Below are positions 16,699-25,470 of a DNA stretch of 64,000 nt, piece after piece. The notes beneath the pieces are model-generated. The model was not told the DNA's origin. It saw only the letters and a program-made list of their open reading frames with translations, and ran no database searches. The DNA is from Pseudoflavonifractor capillosus. GTDB lineage: Bacteria; Bacillota; Clostridia; Oscillospirales; Oscillospiraceae. Position 1 is the first letter of the stretch; every line of letters starts with the position of its first letter. The stretch lies in NCBI RefSeq assembly GCF_016902575.1, contig NZ_JACSNZ010000006.1:1-64000 (forward strand), read 5' to 3'. The position numbers and the translations under genes are program-made.

Positions 16699-17391
16699 TC
16701 AGCGGGGATATTTCTGGAGCATCTCCGCTTTCAGCTGCTCCCAGGCTTCCACCACTTCGGGGGTGGTCCCAAAAAATTCGTTGTCCTTGACCTGGGCATA
16801 GGGCAGAGCCGTTCCACCGATTCCCGATGGGATCGCCACCGCATTGTCTATGTGGTCATAACAGAACACCGGAGACAAAGAAAATCGCACCCACTCCCCT
16901 GTCGATGACTCAACTCCACTGCAGCTCTGATAAACCGGCAACGAAGAATCCAAAGTGTCGATTTCTTTGCTCACAAACACCAGGTACTCTCGGCCCACAT
17001 CCATTACATTGACAAATCCACGCTCGATGGAATATGGCTCCACAAACGAGATGCTCCACCCTCTTTCATATAGGTAGAACTCCTGTCCCACCTGTAAGTC
17101 TTCCCCAGCGTAAACCTGCTTCACCTTGACCTTTTGCTGTGCCTCTCCAGGTAGAACTTCCAGGTCGCCCAACACCTCCACCCGCAGAATATTGGGGGCC
17201 AAAGGTAAATATTCTCTCATGACCTCACAGCGTTCCACGCCTTTCCCGCTGTGGAGAGATGCGATTGTAAAATTATCCTTCCAGTTCTCTCCAGACGTGT
17301 AATCCGTGAGGGTGGTCCTGGTATATCCGCCATATAGAACAGCCGCCACCGTCAGAGCTGCCATGGGCAGCAACACCCACCGCATCTTCAT
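16699..17391 (-). CDS. Membrane-anchored extracytoplasmic protein of an ABC export unit
   Basis: Unrecognised 230-residue protein. An N-terminal hydrophobic segment (about residues 4-22) without a lipobox suggests a signal anchor; the rest is soluble and probably faces outside, rich in beta-type alternation, with two Cys near the middle. Its start overlaps the upstream ATPase gene by 4 bp, so it belongs to the same four-gene unit and may be an accessory or immunity-type component. No function is claimed. Confidence 0.6.
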   Translation of the reverse strand: MKMRWVLLPMAALTVAAVLYGGYTRTTLTDYTSGENWKDNFTIASLHSGKGVERCEVMREYLPLAPNILRVEVLGDLEVLPGEAQQKVKVKQVYAGEDLQVGQEFYLYERGWSISFVEPYSIERGFVNVMDVGREYLVFVSKEIDTLDSSLPVYQSCSGVESSTGEWVRFSLSPVFCYDHIDNAVAIPSGIGGTALPYAQVKDNEFFGTTPEVVEAWEQLKAEMLQKYPR

Positions 17392-18029
17392 CCCACACCC
17401 TCCTCTCTCAGCCTTCCACTGGCCAGTCGGTACACCTTATCGGAGAGCAGGCGGATATCCTCATAGTTGTGGCTGGCCAGGAGCACCAGAGCGCCCCGTT
17501 CCTTTTCCTGGGTGATGATCTCTCGTACCTGGGCCACCGCCTCTCTGTCCAGAGCATTGGTGGGCTCGTCCAGCATGAGCACATCGGGTTTTTCCATGAT
17601 GGCCTGGGCAATGGCCAGACGCTGCTTCATGCCCAGGGAGTATTTCCCGTAGGTGCGTTTATCGTCGGGGTCCAGCCCCACCCGCTCCAGCACCCCCCGC
17701 AGGTCCGCCTGGGTGCACTTTTTTTGGATATTGGCCAGGTAGCGCAGATTTTCCAGCCCGGTCAGGTTGGGGTAGAGTCCCACGTGCTCCAGCACGATGC
17801 CCAGGTTTGGCAGCACTGCAAAGTCCCGTTTCAGCACCTGGTCTCCCCACCGCACCGTGCCGGAGGTGAGGCCCATGAGACCGGAGAGAGCCCGAAACAG
17901 CATGGTCTTGCCCGAGCCGTTGCGCCCCACAAAGCCGTAGACCTGGCCGCTGTGCAGCTCCAGGCTCACATCACTGAGAATCTCCCGGCCTCGAATGGTC
18001 TTTGAGATGTGTTCCGCCGTCAAAATCAT
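17388..18029 (-). CDS. ABC transporter ATP-binding protein
   Basis: A 213-residue cytosolic ATPase of an ABC-2 type exporter. Walker A GRNGSGKTM (about 33-41), signature YSLGMKQRLAIAQ, Walker B VLMLDEPTNALD, and a switch His in LLASHNYED. The start is ATG 18029, preceded by GGGAGGGG; the longer reading to 18050 lies inside the permease gene. It serves the two permeases just upstream. The signature reads LGMKQ, common in bacitracin/lantibiotic-type exporters, but the substrate is unknown. Confidence 0.88.
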   Translation of the reverse strand: MILTAEHISKTIRGREILSDVSLELHSGQVYGFVGRNGSGKTMLFRALSGLMGLTSGTVRWGDQVLKRDFAVLPNLGIVLEHVGLYPNLTGLENLRYLANIQKKCTQADLRGVLERVGLDPDDKRTYGKYSLGMKQRLAIAQAIMEKPDVLMLDEPTNALDREAVAQVREIITQEKERGALVLLASHNYEDIRLLSDKVYRLASGRLREEGVG

Positions 18030-18030
18030 C

Positions 18031-18858
18031 CTATACCCCTCCCGTTTCAAGGTTGGACACCAGAATGTCCTTTTTCTGAATCACTACCAGCCCCAACACC
18101 ACCACAGCTGCCGTCATCATCGCCACCAGAAGCAGAGAGCCGGACAAGTTGAGCACATGGCCGTATGCTGCGGGCAGAACACCCTCCAAGCCAAAGATTC
18201 CACCACTCTGCCATCCCAGCACCAGCCGGGTCACGGGGTCCAACAACATCAGCCAATCCAAAAGGGGGGAGGGAGGTTCCACCCCCTGCCCCATGCACAG
18301 AGCCGCCAGCATGGCAGACTGGAGGGCAAACACCACCAAAAATCCGGTGCTGCTCCCCCAGACCAATGCCAGCAGATTCACCCCTATGGCCATGGCGAAG
18401 GTCCACAGGGTAAAGAGAAGCACATGGACGCCCAGCAGAATCCACCCCTCCGTGGTCCACACCACGTCCCAGCGCAGGACAGCCACCAACAAGATGGCGC
18501 TCTGGAGAAACACCTGGAGCACCAAAAGCCCCTTACACAGTCCCCACAGCTCGGTGAAATACCACTTCACCCGGTTGGTGGTTCTGGAAAACACATACAC
18601 ACTGGCCACGCAGAACTGGCGGTACAACTGGATACCTCCGTAGAACTGATAAAGAAACATGGGGAGCAACAGGAATCCGAAATCCACCATAGCGCTGTAA
18701 TGAAGCCCCATGGCAAACTCTCCCCGGGAACCTGAAAGCTGGAACACCAGCTCTGGCAGCGTGATCTGTCCGCCGTAAGGGTTGATGCGCGAAAAACTCA
18801 ACAGCACGCCGCACGCCACACCGATGACCACATATGGGCCATATCTCCGCAGCTTCAT
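18031..18858 (-). CDS. ABC-2 type permease-like membrane protein (second)
   Basis: A 275-residue membrane protein with about six hydrophobic segments (near 8-25, 55-75, 110-130, 145-170, 175-195 and 235-260). No named family is recognised. It overlaps the first permease by 4 bp and ends 1 bp before the ATPase start, so all are translated together. Probably one half of a heterodimeric exporter channel. Confidence 0.7.
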   Translation of the reverse strand: MKLRRYGPYVVIGVACGVLLSFSRINPYGGQITLPELVFQLSGSRGEFAMGLHYSAMVDFGFLLLPMFLYQFYGGIQLYRQFCVASVYVFSRTTNRVKWYFTELWGLCKGLLVLQVFLQSAILLVAVLRWDVVWTTEGWILLGVHVLLFTLWTFAMAIGVNLLALVWGSSTGFLVVFALQSAMLAALCMGQGVEPPSPLLDWLMLLDPVTRLVLGWQSGGIFGLEGVLPAAYGHVLNLSGSLLLVAMMTAAVVVLGLVVIQKKDILVSNLETGGV

Positions 18859-19700
18859 AGCTGATCCCTCCTGGCAGCCCAGAAAGTGCCACTTACGCTC
18901 ACGATGATTACCAACGCCAGCGTCACTAGGAACACCGTCATATTTTTCACCGCTTCCTCGTGGAGCATCACAAAGTTATACCAGGCAATGGATTTCTCCA
19001 TCTCCCCAAAAATGACCTTGGCGTACACACTGAGATTGAGGAGGAGAAAGGTGGGAAGAAATACAGTGATGCGGAATTTCACCCGGTACAGCGCAGACAC
19101 CGCCACACTGAAGACCCCCATCAGCCCGGAGAACAGGCCAAACAGCAACACCTTCACCACGGCATATCCGTAGGGGGTGTGGATAAACAGATCCGAAAAC
19201 ATATAACCGCGCACCAGTTCTATGTACTCTTCACTATAATAGTCCCAGTTTGTCAAATCTCCCATGGGTTTGGTGGAAAAGGCGATTGCATGGAGAACAA
19301 TCTCCACCAAAAACGGCAGAGTAAACACCACCGCCGTCACCACAAAGGCGGAGAGGAGCTTGCTGAAGTAGTACACCCCACTGCCCATGCGGGTGATCAT
19401 GAGCATATGCTCCTGGGTTGCCCGCTCCTTAGCCAGGATAAATCCCGCCGGACACACCACCAGCAGGGGATAGAGTTGGATAAAAATCATGGTTAAATCC
19501 GCCTTATACGTCATGCGGTTCCAACTCAGCAGTCCCATCTTGGTGGTATGGGCCAGGGCCATTACATCAAATCCCCGGTATTCCTGGCAGTTGTCCACAA
19601 AGTTGGCCAGGACCAGCAACAGCAGCACACAGAAGGTCAACACCGCCTCCTTCTGCCGCAGCAGAAAGGCGATCTGGGACCGTGTGTGACGAACAAGCAT
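18855..19700 (-). CDS. ABC-2 type permease-like membrane protein (first)
   Basis: A 281-residue membrane protein with about six hydrophobic stretches, first gene of the exporter unit. A large external region between the first two segments contains charged residues, and the AKERATQEHMLMITR motif resembles the coupling region of ABC-2 permeases. ATG 19700 is chosen for the GGGGGAGG site just before it; the reading to 19733 lacks one. Confidence 0.7.
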   Translation of the reverse strand: MLVRHTRSQIAFLLRQKEAVLTFCVLLLLVLANFVDNCQEYRGFDVMALAHTTKMGLLSWNRMTYKADLTMIFIQLYPLLVVCPAGFILAKERATQEHMLMITRMGSGVYYFSKLLSAFVVTAVVFTLPFLVEIVLHAIAFSTKPMGDLTNWDYYSEEYIELVRGYMFSDLFIHTPYGYAVVKVLLFGLFSGLMGVFSVAVSALYRVKFRITVFLPTFLLLNLSVYAKVIFGEMEKSIAWYNFVMLHEEAVKNMTVFLVTLALVIIVSVSGTFWAARRDQL

Positions 19701-19777
19701 ATACCTCCCCCTCCTTCTTGTCATTCTGACCAAAACTCTTTCTCATCCGCAGATTGTATTGGATGTTTTATACATTT

Positions 19778-19806
19778 ATCCTATTTTTTGTTCGTCGTTT
19801 TGTCAA
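19778..19806 (-). promoter_or_regulatory. Promoter of the ABC export unit
   Basis: TTGACA (19801-19806), 17 bp, TAGGAT (19778-19783) on the minus strand, about 75 bp before the first permease. No nearby regulator gene is visible. Confidence 0.65.
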
Positions 19807-19877
19807 TAACTGGTGGTAATTCTTTCGTAACATTTACACACTTTTACCATTTTTCTTAATTCGCTCTTAAAAAAGAA

Positions 19878-19907
19878 GTGCGGAGGGACCTTTGCGTCCC
19901 TCCGCAC
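19878..19907 (-). terminator. Terminator of the der-plsY-gpsA unit
   Basis: Twelve-bp arms GTGCGGAGGGAC / GTCCCTCCGCAC followed by TTCTTTTTTAAG on the minus strand. Confidence 0.85.
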
Positions 19908-19932
19908 GTTGTATCGATGCAATTTCTCGCGG

Positions 19933-20940
19933 TTACAGCCAAATCTCTTCCAGCTCCAGCTCAGAGCGGCGTTCCCGCACCATGAGCTGAGCCAGGATCA
20001 CATGGGGGTCCTTGCCCTCATAAAGCACCTGATAGGCGCCCTCTGCAATGGGCATTTCCACGCCCATCTTTTGGGCCAGCTGTCGGGCCGAGGCGGCGGC
20101 GTAGTAGCCCTCCACCACGGTACCGTCCTTGCCTCCCACGGCCTCCTCCACAGGCATCCCCTTGCCGATGGCGATGCCCGCCCGGCAGTTACGGGAGTGA
20201 ACCGAAGTACAGGTGACGATGAGGTCGCCCAGACCGGACAGGCCGGCAAAGGTCTCCTTGTGGGCTCCCATGACCACACCCAGCCGGGCCATTTCGGTGA
20301 GAGCCCGGGTCATGATGAGGGCCTTGGTGTTATCTCCATAGCCCATGCCCATACAACACCCCGTACAAAGCGCCACCACATTTTTCAGGGCAGCCCCAAT
20401 TTCCACCCCTAGAATGTCCGGAGAGGTGTACAGCCGCATCTGCTCATTCATAAACAGATCCTGGGCCAGCATGGCTGCCTCCTTGGATTCAGAGGCCACC
20501 ACCACCCCGGTGGGCACCCCACGGGCCACTTCTTCGGCGTGGGACGGGCCGGAGAGCACCACCACAGGACAGCCGGGGATCTCCTCCTCAATGACTTGAT
20601 GGAGCAGCAGGCAGGAATCCTTCTCGATGCCCTTGGCCACGCTCACCAGCACCGTGCCTTCCTTTAGATAGGGGGCAATTTTCCGGGAGGTGCTGCGCAC
20701 AGCAAAGGAAGGGGTGGCCAGCACCACCACCTGGCTGTTGGCCAGGACGTTAAGGTCACAGGTCAGCGCCAGCTCCTGGGGCAGCTTGATCCCGGGAAGC
20801 ACCGGGTTCTCCCGGCTCTCCTGCATCTGGCGGCATTTATCTTCCCTGCGGCACCACATAGACACTTGGTGCCCGTTTTTCAGCAGCACCAGAGCCAGAG
20901 CCGTGCCCCAGCCACCGCTGCCCACCACTGTGATGTTCAT
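19933..20940 (-). CDS. gpsA: Glycerol-3-phosphate dehydrogenase (NAD(P)+)
   Basis: Reduces dihydroxyacetone phosphate to sn-glycerol 3-phosphate for phospholipids. The 335-residue protein has the N-terminal dinucleotide loop GSGGWGTALA (8-17), the LSGPSHAEEVARG motif, catalytic Lys in ALKNVVALCTG, and GLGDLIVTC. Its ATG overlaps the plsY stop by 4 bp. Its product is the acyl acceptor for PlsY, so the two genes form a matched pair. Confidence 0.95.
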   Translation of the reverse strand: MNITVVGSGGWGTALALVLLKNGHQVSMWCRREDKCRQMQESRENPVLPGIKLPQELALTCDLNVLANSQVVVLATPSFAVRSTSRKIAPYLKEGTVLVSVAKGIEKDSCLLLHQVIEEEIPGCPVVVLSGPSHAEEVARGVPTGVVVASESKEAAMLAQDLFMNEQMRLYTSPDILGVEIGAALKNVVALCTGCCMGMGYGDNTKALIMTRALTEMARLGVVMGAHKETFAGLSGLGDLIVTCTSVHSRNCRAGIAIGKGMPVEEAVGGKDGTVVEGYYAAASARQLAQKMGVEMPIAEGAYQVLYEGKDPHVILAQLMVRERRSELELEEIWL

Positions 20941-21878
20941 GCCTGTTCCTCCTGCCCCTTCTTGTCCGCTTCCTCAGCAGTCTCTTCAGCTGTGGAAGTT
21001 TCCTCCTCTGTGGCAGGCTCTTCCTCCGCCTCCTGGGGGATATTCTCCTCAGTCTGGCGGGATTTTTCCTCAGAGTCCTCCTCTTGTGTGGAGGTTTCCT
21101 CGTCCTGGGCAGCAGACTCCTGCTGAGTCTGAGAAGACTGCTCTTCCTGGGAGACCTCCTCTTCTTCCTCTGCCTGCTCTATGGGCTGCAGCTCCTCCCC
21201 TTCCTCAGTCTCGGGGGAAGGCTCCTGTTTTTTATGACGGGTGAACTTGGACTCGGTGCCGTTGGCCAGGCGCACGATATTGCCCCGATGTTTCCACAGG
21301 ATCAGACCGCCGATCATCACAGACAGAACGGTGAGAAGCTCATTCTGATAGACATACCAGGTGGCAAAGGGGAAGGATGCCCCGGCCCAGCAGGAGCCCA
21401 GGGATACATATCTGGTGGCAATGGCCAGGATGAGAAATCCACCCCACACCACCAGGGCCACTCGCCAGTCGATCATCAGCGCAATGGCGCCGCCGGACAG
21501 GATCCCCTTACCGCCTCGAAACTGGAAGGTGATGGGGAACATATGCCCCAGCAGGCAGAACAATCCCGCCCAGTACTTTCCCAGTGTTACCAGCTCCGGA
21601 GAGATGGAGCCGGCAATCCACATGGCAAAGAGCACCGCCACCACAGCCTTTACCGCATCTGAGAGGATGACCACCAGAGTCAGGGGACCACCGAAGGTAC
21701 GGTAAAAGTTGGTCAGACCGGCATTGCCGCTGCCGTGGTTGCGCACGTCGTCCCGCAGGATGTATCGAGACACCACCACAGCCCCGTTGAAGCAGCCCAA
21801 AAAGTAGGCCAGCACCGCAATGCCCACCCCCGCCAGGGCCAGCCAGCCCCCAACGGATTCCATCAAATATTCTGGCAT
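20937..21878 (-). CDS. plsY: Glycerol-3-phosphate acyltransferase with long acidic tail
   Basis: Membrane enzyme transferring acyl from acyl-phosphate to glycerol 3-phosphate. The first about 210 residues are a normal PlsY with motifs GSGNAGLTNFYRTFG and FRGGKGILSGGAIAL and about five membrane segments. Unusually, a further roughly 100-residue tail, almost all Glu, Gln, Ser and Thr with few hydrophobics, follows (residues about 212-313). This is low-complexity and probably disordered. The start ATG has GGAGGAG overlapping the der stop. The catalytic core call is firm; the tail has no assigned role. Confidence 0.92.
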   Translation of the reverse strand: MPEYLMESVGGWLALAGVGIAVLAYFLGCFNGAVVVSRYILRDDVRNHGSGNAGLTNFYRTFGGPLTLVVILSDAVKAVVAVLFAMWIAGSISPELVTLGKYWAGLFCLLGHMFPITFQFRGGKGILSGGAIALMIDWRVALVVWGGFLILAIATRYVSLGSCWAGASFPFATWYVYQNELLTVLSVMIGGLILWKHRGNIVRLANGTESKFTRHKKQEPSPETEEGEELQPIEQAEEEEEVSQEEQSSQTQQESAAQDEETSTQEEDSEEKSRQTEENIPQEAEEEPATEEETSTAEETAEEADKKGQEEQA

Positions 21879-21881
21879 GGA

Positions 21882-23210
21882 TTACTCCTCCTTATCACCC
21901 TTCTGCCGGATGGTGATGCGCACCGGAGTGCCCACCAGTCCGAAGGTGGCACGAATTTGGTTTTCAATATACCGCTGATAGGAAAAATGGAACAGCTTTG
22001 CATCGTTGCAGAAAATGACAAAATGAGGGGGTTTGACTCCGATCTGGGTCATATAATAGATTTTCAGACGACGTCCCTTATCCGTGGGAGGCTGCACTCT
22101 GGTCTGGGCATCTGCCAGCACCGAGTTGAGCACGCCGGTGGGAATGCGCATGGCGGCCTGATTGACCACGTTCTGAATGAGCTGGAAGAGCTTATCCACA
22201 CGCTGGCCGGTCATGGCGGAAATGAAGATAATGGGGGCGTAGGTCATGTAGGACAGATCCCGGCGCACCTCGTCCTCCATGTGCTTCATGGTCTTGCCGT
22301 CCTTTTCGATGGCATCCCACTTGTTGACCACGATGATGCAGGCTTTCCCAGCCTCGTGGGCCAGGCCGGCCACCTTGGTATCCTGCTCGGTGACGCCCTC
22401 CTGGGCATCGATCATGATGAGGCACACATCACTGCGCTCAATGGCCATGGTAGCCCGGAGCACGGAGAACTTCTCGATGCGGTCGTCCACCTTGGACTTT
22501 TTCCGCATACCGGCGGTATCGATGATGAGGTATTTCCCCGTCTCATTTTCAAAGTAGCTGTCCACAGCGTCCCGGGTGGTACCTGCCACGTTGGACACGA
22601 TCACACGCTCCTGACCCAGAATACGGTTGGTCAGAGAGGACTTGCCCACGTTGGGCTTGCCGATGATGGCCACCTTTACCACATCGTCCTCCTCCTCTTC
22701 CTCCTCCTCGGGGGGGAAGTAGGCCAGGCAGGCGTCCAGCAGATCGCCGGTACCGTGGCCGTGGACGGCGGAAATGGGATAGGGGTCTCCCAGACCCAGG
22801 TTATAGAACTCATAGATGTCCGGGTTGGTGGGTCCGGTGGAGTCCATCTTATTCACCGCCAGGATCACCGGCTTCTTGGAGCGCTGGAGCATCCCAGCCA
22901 CTTCCTGGTCGGCGGCGGTCATACCGGTGCGGATGTCACAGACAAAGATGATCACGGTAGCGGCCTCAATGGCGATCTCCGCCTGGAGGCGCATGAAGGC
23001 CAGGATCTCGTTGTCGGTGCCCGGCTCAATACCACCGGTGTCCACCAGGTCGAAGGTACGGCCCAACCACTCAGCCTGGGCATAGAGGCGGTCACGGGTG
23101 ACGCCGGGCGTGTCCTCCACAATGGACAGGCGCTTGCCCGTCAGCTTGTTGAACAGCATGGACTTGCCCACGTTGGGGCGGCCCACAATGGCCACCAAAG
23201 GTCTTGCCAT
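21882..23210 (-). CDS. der: Ribosome assembly GTPase Der (EngA)
   Basis: Two tandem G domains and a KH-like C-terminal domain act in maturation of the 50S subunit. P-loops GRPNVGKS (9-16) and GKPNVGKSS (about 183), NKMD and NKWD base-recognition motifs, and both DTAG/DTGG switches are present. A run of Glu/Asp (about 168-178) lengthens the linker between the G domains. The 442-residue length is typical. It leads the der-plsY-gpsA unit, a common Firmicutes order. Confidence 0.95.
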   Translation of the reverse strand: MARPLVAIVGRPNVGKSMLFNKLTGKRLSIVEDTPGVTRDRLYAQAEWLGRTFDLVDTGGIEPGTDNEILAFMRLQAEIAIEAATVIIFVCDIRTGMTAADQEVAGMLQRSKKPVILAVNKMDSTGPTNPDIYEFYNLGLGDPYPISAVHGHGTGDLLDACLAYFPPEEEEEEEDDVVKVAIIGKPNVGKSSLTNRILGQERVIVSNVAGTTRDAVDSYFENETGKYLIIDTAGMRKKSKVDDRIEKFSVLRATMAIERSDVCLIMIDAQEGVTEQDTKVAGLAHEAGKACIIVVNKWDAIEKDGKTMKHMEDEVRRDLSYMTYAPIIFISAMTGQRVDKLFQLIQNVVNQAAMRIPTGVLNSVLADAQTRVQPPTDKGRRLKIYYMTQIGVKPPHFVIFCNDAKLFHFSYQRYIENQIRATFGLVGTPVRITIRQKGDKEE

Positions 23211-23237
23211 GAAAATCCCTCCTTACATACAGAATTT

Positions 23238-23266
23238 AGTATATCAAACTTCTCAGTACATGAAAA
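23238..23266 (-). promoter_or_regulatory. Probable der promoter
   Basis: TTTTCA (23261-23266), 17 bp, TATACT (23238-23243) on the minus strand, about 28 bp before the der start codon. The -35 is weak. Confidence 0.45.
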
Positions 23267-23318
23267 GCAGTTCTTGACAAAATTGGGCAATTCAGTCTAG
23301 GCTTTCTGAAAAGTGCGT

Positions 23319-23360
23319 AAAAGAGGCTGTCGCAAAGCGCACTTTGCAACAGCCTCTTTT
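23319..23360 (-). terminator. Terminator of yceD-rpmF
   Basis: Long hairpin: 12-bp outer arms (23319-23330 with 23349-23360) and a GCAAAG/CTTTGC inner stem with one mismatch. A- and T-runs at both ends make it usable on both strands. Confidence 0.8.
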
Positions 23361-23373
23361 TCATCACGGGCGA

Positions 23374-23553
23374 TCACTCGCTGACAGTAACCTCACGACC
23401 ATTGTAGGTCATGCAGTTCTTGCAGACGCGGTGAGGCAGGCGGACAGCACCGCACTTGGGGCAGGTGTTGACACCGGGAGTCTCCAGCTTCCACACGGAG
23501 CTGCGACGCTTGTTTCTGCGCTGCTTGGATACTTTACTCTTAGGGACGGCCAT
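23374..23553 (-). CDS. rpmF: 50S ribosomal protein L32
   Basis: A 59-residue ribosomal protein that is easy to miss because of its length. It starts [18 protein letters not shown], is very basic, and has two CxxC pairs (CPKC and CKNC) of the zinc-binding form. ATG 23553 has a GGAGG site. It follows yceD by 47 bp, the standard yceD-rpmF pairing. Confidence 0.95.
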   Translation of the reverse strand: MAVPKSKVSKQRRNKRRSSVWKLETPGVNTCPKCGAVRLPHRVCKNCMTYNGREVTVSE

Positions 23554-23600
23554 TTTGACACCTCCTTATCGGTCAATGTCCGCAGACATATGTTTACACA

Positions 23601-24104
23601 TCATCCATCCTGACCCAACAACTGGGCCAGCTTGGACAGACGGGGATCGATCTCTTTCTTGCAACGGCACGGCTCATGGTTCAGGTCTGCACCGCAGCCC
23701 GGACACAGCCCCTTGCAGTCTTGAGAGCAGAGATTCTTTGTGTCCATATTCAGGAGGAACACATCACCCAGCAGTTCCTCCAGATCCAGCTGCATATCCC
23801 CATCCAGCAAAATGATATCATCATTTTCCTCGTCTTCCAATTCCGCAGCCAGCATGGACTCAAAGTCCACCGACTTCTCCTTGGTGAAGGGTTGGGCGCA
23901 GCGGTCGCAAATGAGGGACAGGGTGGTGACCATGTTGGCCTGGAGCAAAAGGACCCCCGCCATATTCCGCACGCTGCCTTCCACAGTGACAGGCTGGGAT
24001 ACAGGGTGTTCCCCATTCCACTCCAGCTGGCTCAAGTCCATCTGGAAGGCAAAGGGGAGGGTACTGCCCGGCTCTCGGGCGATTCGCTTCAAATCCAGTT
24101 TCAT
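23601..24104 (-). CDS. yceD: YceD/DUF177 family protein
   Basis: A 167-residue protein of the YceD (DUF177) family, which is nearly always next to rpmF and has been linked to 23S rRNA accumulation in other bacteria. CDRC in the middle and a Cys-rich C-terminus (CSQDCKGLCPGCG, then CRCKK) suggest metal binding. ATG 24104 has GAGGTG upstream; the longer reading to 24176 crosses the promoter and is rejected. The exact role is unproven. Confidence 0.85.
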   Translation of the reverse strand: MKLDLKRIAREPGSTLPFAFQMDLSQLEWNGEHPVSQPVTVEGSVRNMAGVLLLQANMVTTLSLICDRCAQPFTKEKSVDFESMLAAELEDEENDDIILLDGDMQLDLEELLGDVFLLNMDTKNLCSQDCKGLCPGCGADLNHEPCRCKKEIDPRLSKLAQLLGQDG

Positions 24105-24134
24105 CGGTACACCTCGCATAACGACACAAATGGT

Positions 24135-24163
24135 ATTATACTCAAGACACTCCCACTTGTCAA
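24135..24163 (-). promoter_or_regulatory. yceD-rpmF promoter
   Basis: Perfect consensus on the minus strand: TTGACA (24158-24163), 17 bp, TATAAT (24135-24140), giving a short leader before ATG 24104. Confidence 0.8.
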
Positions 24164-24254
24164 ATGGTTTCTGCAATTTTTTCGCTCTTTTTTTTCACCC
24201 AAAATCATGGTACACTGGAGGCAATCATTTTGAACCATCCAGGAGTGATCTCGG

Positions 24255-25241
24255 TTGAAGGAATTTACCATAGGAAAAAATGACGCAGGGCAGCGTTTGG
24301 ATCGTTGGCTGGCCAAAACCGTCCCCCTCCTCCCCGCCCCGCTGGCTCAGAAGTACATCCGCCTCAAGCGGGTGAAGCTCAACGGCAAGGGCTCCAAGCG
24401 GGATGTACGCCTGGCGGTGGGGGACACCTTGCAATTATATATCAACGACGAGTTTTTTCAAACCCCCAATCGGGAAAACGCCTTTCTCTCCGTGTTCAAG
24501 CCTCAACTGGACATCGTCTATGAGGATGAGCACATTCTCCTTTTGAACAAGAGACCCGGTATGGTGGTACACCCGGACGAGCAGGAGCGGGTGAACACCC
24601 TGCTCACCCACATCCAGGCCTACCTCTATCAAAAGAAGGAGTGGTCTCCCTACTGGGAGAACTCCTTCGCCCCCGCCCTGTGCAACCGCATTGACCGCAA
24701 CACCGGCGGCATCGTCATCGCCGCCAAGACCGCCGAGTCCCTGCGCATCATGAACCAGAAGATCAAAGACCGGGAACTGACCAAGCTGTACCTGTGTGTG
24801 ATTCGGGGCGAAATGCGGCCCCGGAAGGGGGAGCTGAAGGGCTTCATTCTCAAAGACGAGAACAAAGCCCAGGTGAAGGTGTACGACCACCCCATTCCCG
24901 GCGGCAAGACCGCCCTTACCTTATATAATACCCTGGCCTGTGAGGGCGGGCTGTCCCTGGTGGAGTGCGATCTCATCACCGGGCGCACCCACCAGATCCG
25001 GGCCCAGTTTGCCGCCGCCGGCCACCCCCTGCTGGGGGATGGCAAATACGGCCGGGAACGGGACAACCGGCAGTTTGGCCGCAGCTACCAGGCTCTGTAT
25101 TCCTACAAGCTGCGCTTTGACTTCACCACCGACGCCGGATGCCTGGCCCACTTAAACGGGATGGAATGGACGGTGCAGGACATCGACTTTGTCCCCCAGT
25201 ATTTTCCCAAATTCGCCGCCCAGTGGTGCCCCCAGAATTGA
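24255..25241 (+). CDS. RluA family 23S rRNA pseudouridine synthase
   Basis: A 328-residue RluC/RluD-like enzyme that isomerises uridine in RNA. An S4 RNA-binding domain (about 12-70) precedes the catalytic domain, with the key Asp in NRIDRNTGG (about 151-159) and the GRTHQIRAQFAAAGHPLLGD motif. The start is a TTG at 24255, ten bases after AGGAG; no in-frame ATG is nearby. Target sites cannot be assigned from sequence. Monocistronic with its own terminator. Confidence 0.9.
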   Translation: MKEFTIGKNDAGQRLDRWLAKTVPLLPAPLAQKYIRLKRVKLNGKGSKRDVRLAVGDTLQLYINDEFFQTPNRENAFLSVFKPQLDIVYEDEHILLLNKRPGMVVHPDEQERVNTLLTHIQAYLYQKKEWSPYWENSFAPALCNRIDRNTGGIVIAAKTAESLRIMNQKIKDRELTKLYLCVIRGEMRPRKGELKGFILKDENKAQVKVYDHPIPGGKTALTLYNTLACEGGLSLVECDLITGRTHQIRAQFAAAGHPLLGDGKYGRERDNRQFGRSYQALYSYKLRFDFTTDAGCLAHLNGMEWTVQDIDFVPQYFPKFAAQWCPQN

Positions 25242-25259
25242 GCTGTATTCTTTCATTCA

Positions 25260-25278
25260 GGCCGCCCAACGGGCGGCC
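25260..25278 (+). terminator. Terminator of the RluA-type gene
   Basis: Eight-bp arms GGCCGCCC / GGGCGGCC, 3-nt loop, then TTTTCCCTTTCC. Confidence 0.8.
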
Positions 25279-25321
25279 TTTTCCCTTTCCTGGAGACCGA
25301 AAAAATTTTTCAAAAAAATGA

Positions 25322-25470
25322 TTGACATTTCCCCATCGACATAATATAGTTTTACTCGCTATCCGTGAAACCCCGGGCTCATTTGGGCTGTCCGCTGGAG
25401 GGCACTAGCCGGGACAAAAATCGAGGGAGCTGACATTTTAGAAAACAACCATAGAAATGAGGGAGGACAA
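25322..25470 (+). promoter_or_regulatory. potABCD promoter and structured leader
   Basis: TTGACA (25322-25327), 17 bp, TATAGT (25345-25350) is a strong promoter. The roughly 110-nt leader can pair CCCGG-GCT (about 25372-25379) with AGCCGGG (about 25409-25415), enclosing a hairpin with arms TGTCC/GGGCA. A GGGACAAAA...GGGAG stretch follows and recalls the 3' part of ykkC-type riboswitches, but the 5' conserved parts of that class are missing. It may be an unrecognised regulatory RNA. Confidence 0.5.

Noticed and set aside
25357-25470. Guanidine-I (ykkC) riboswitch before potA
   Set aside because: Only the GGGACAAAA-like 3' part is present; the 5' conserved elements and length are lacking, so it is kept only as an unassigned leader.
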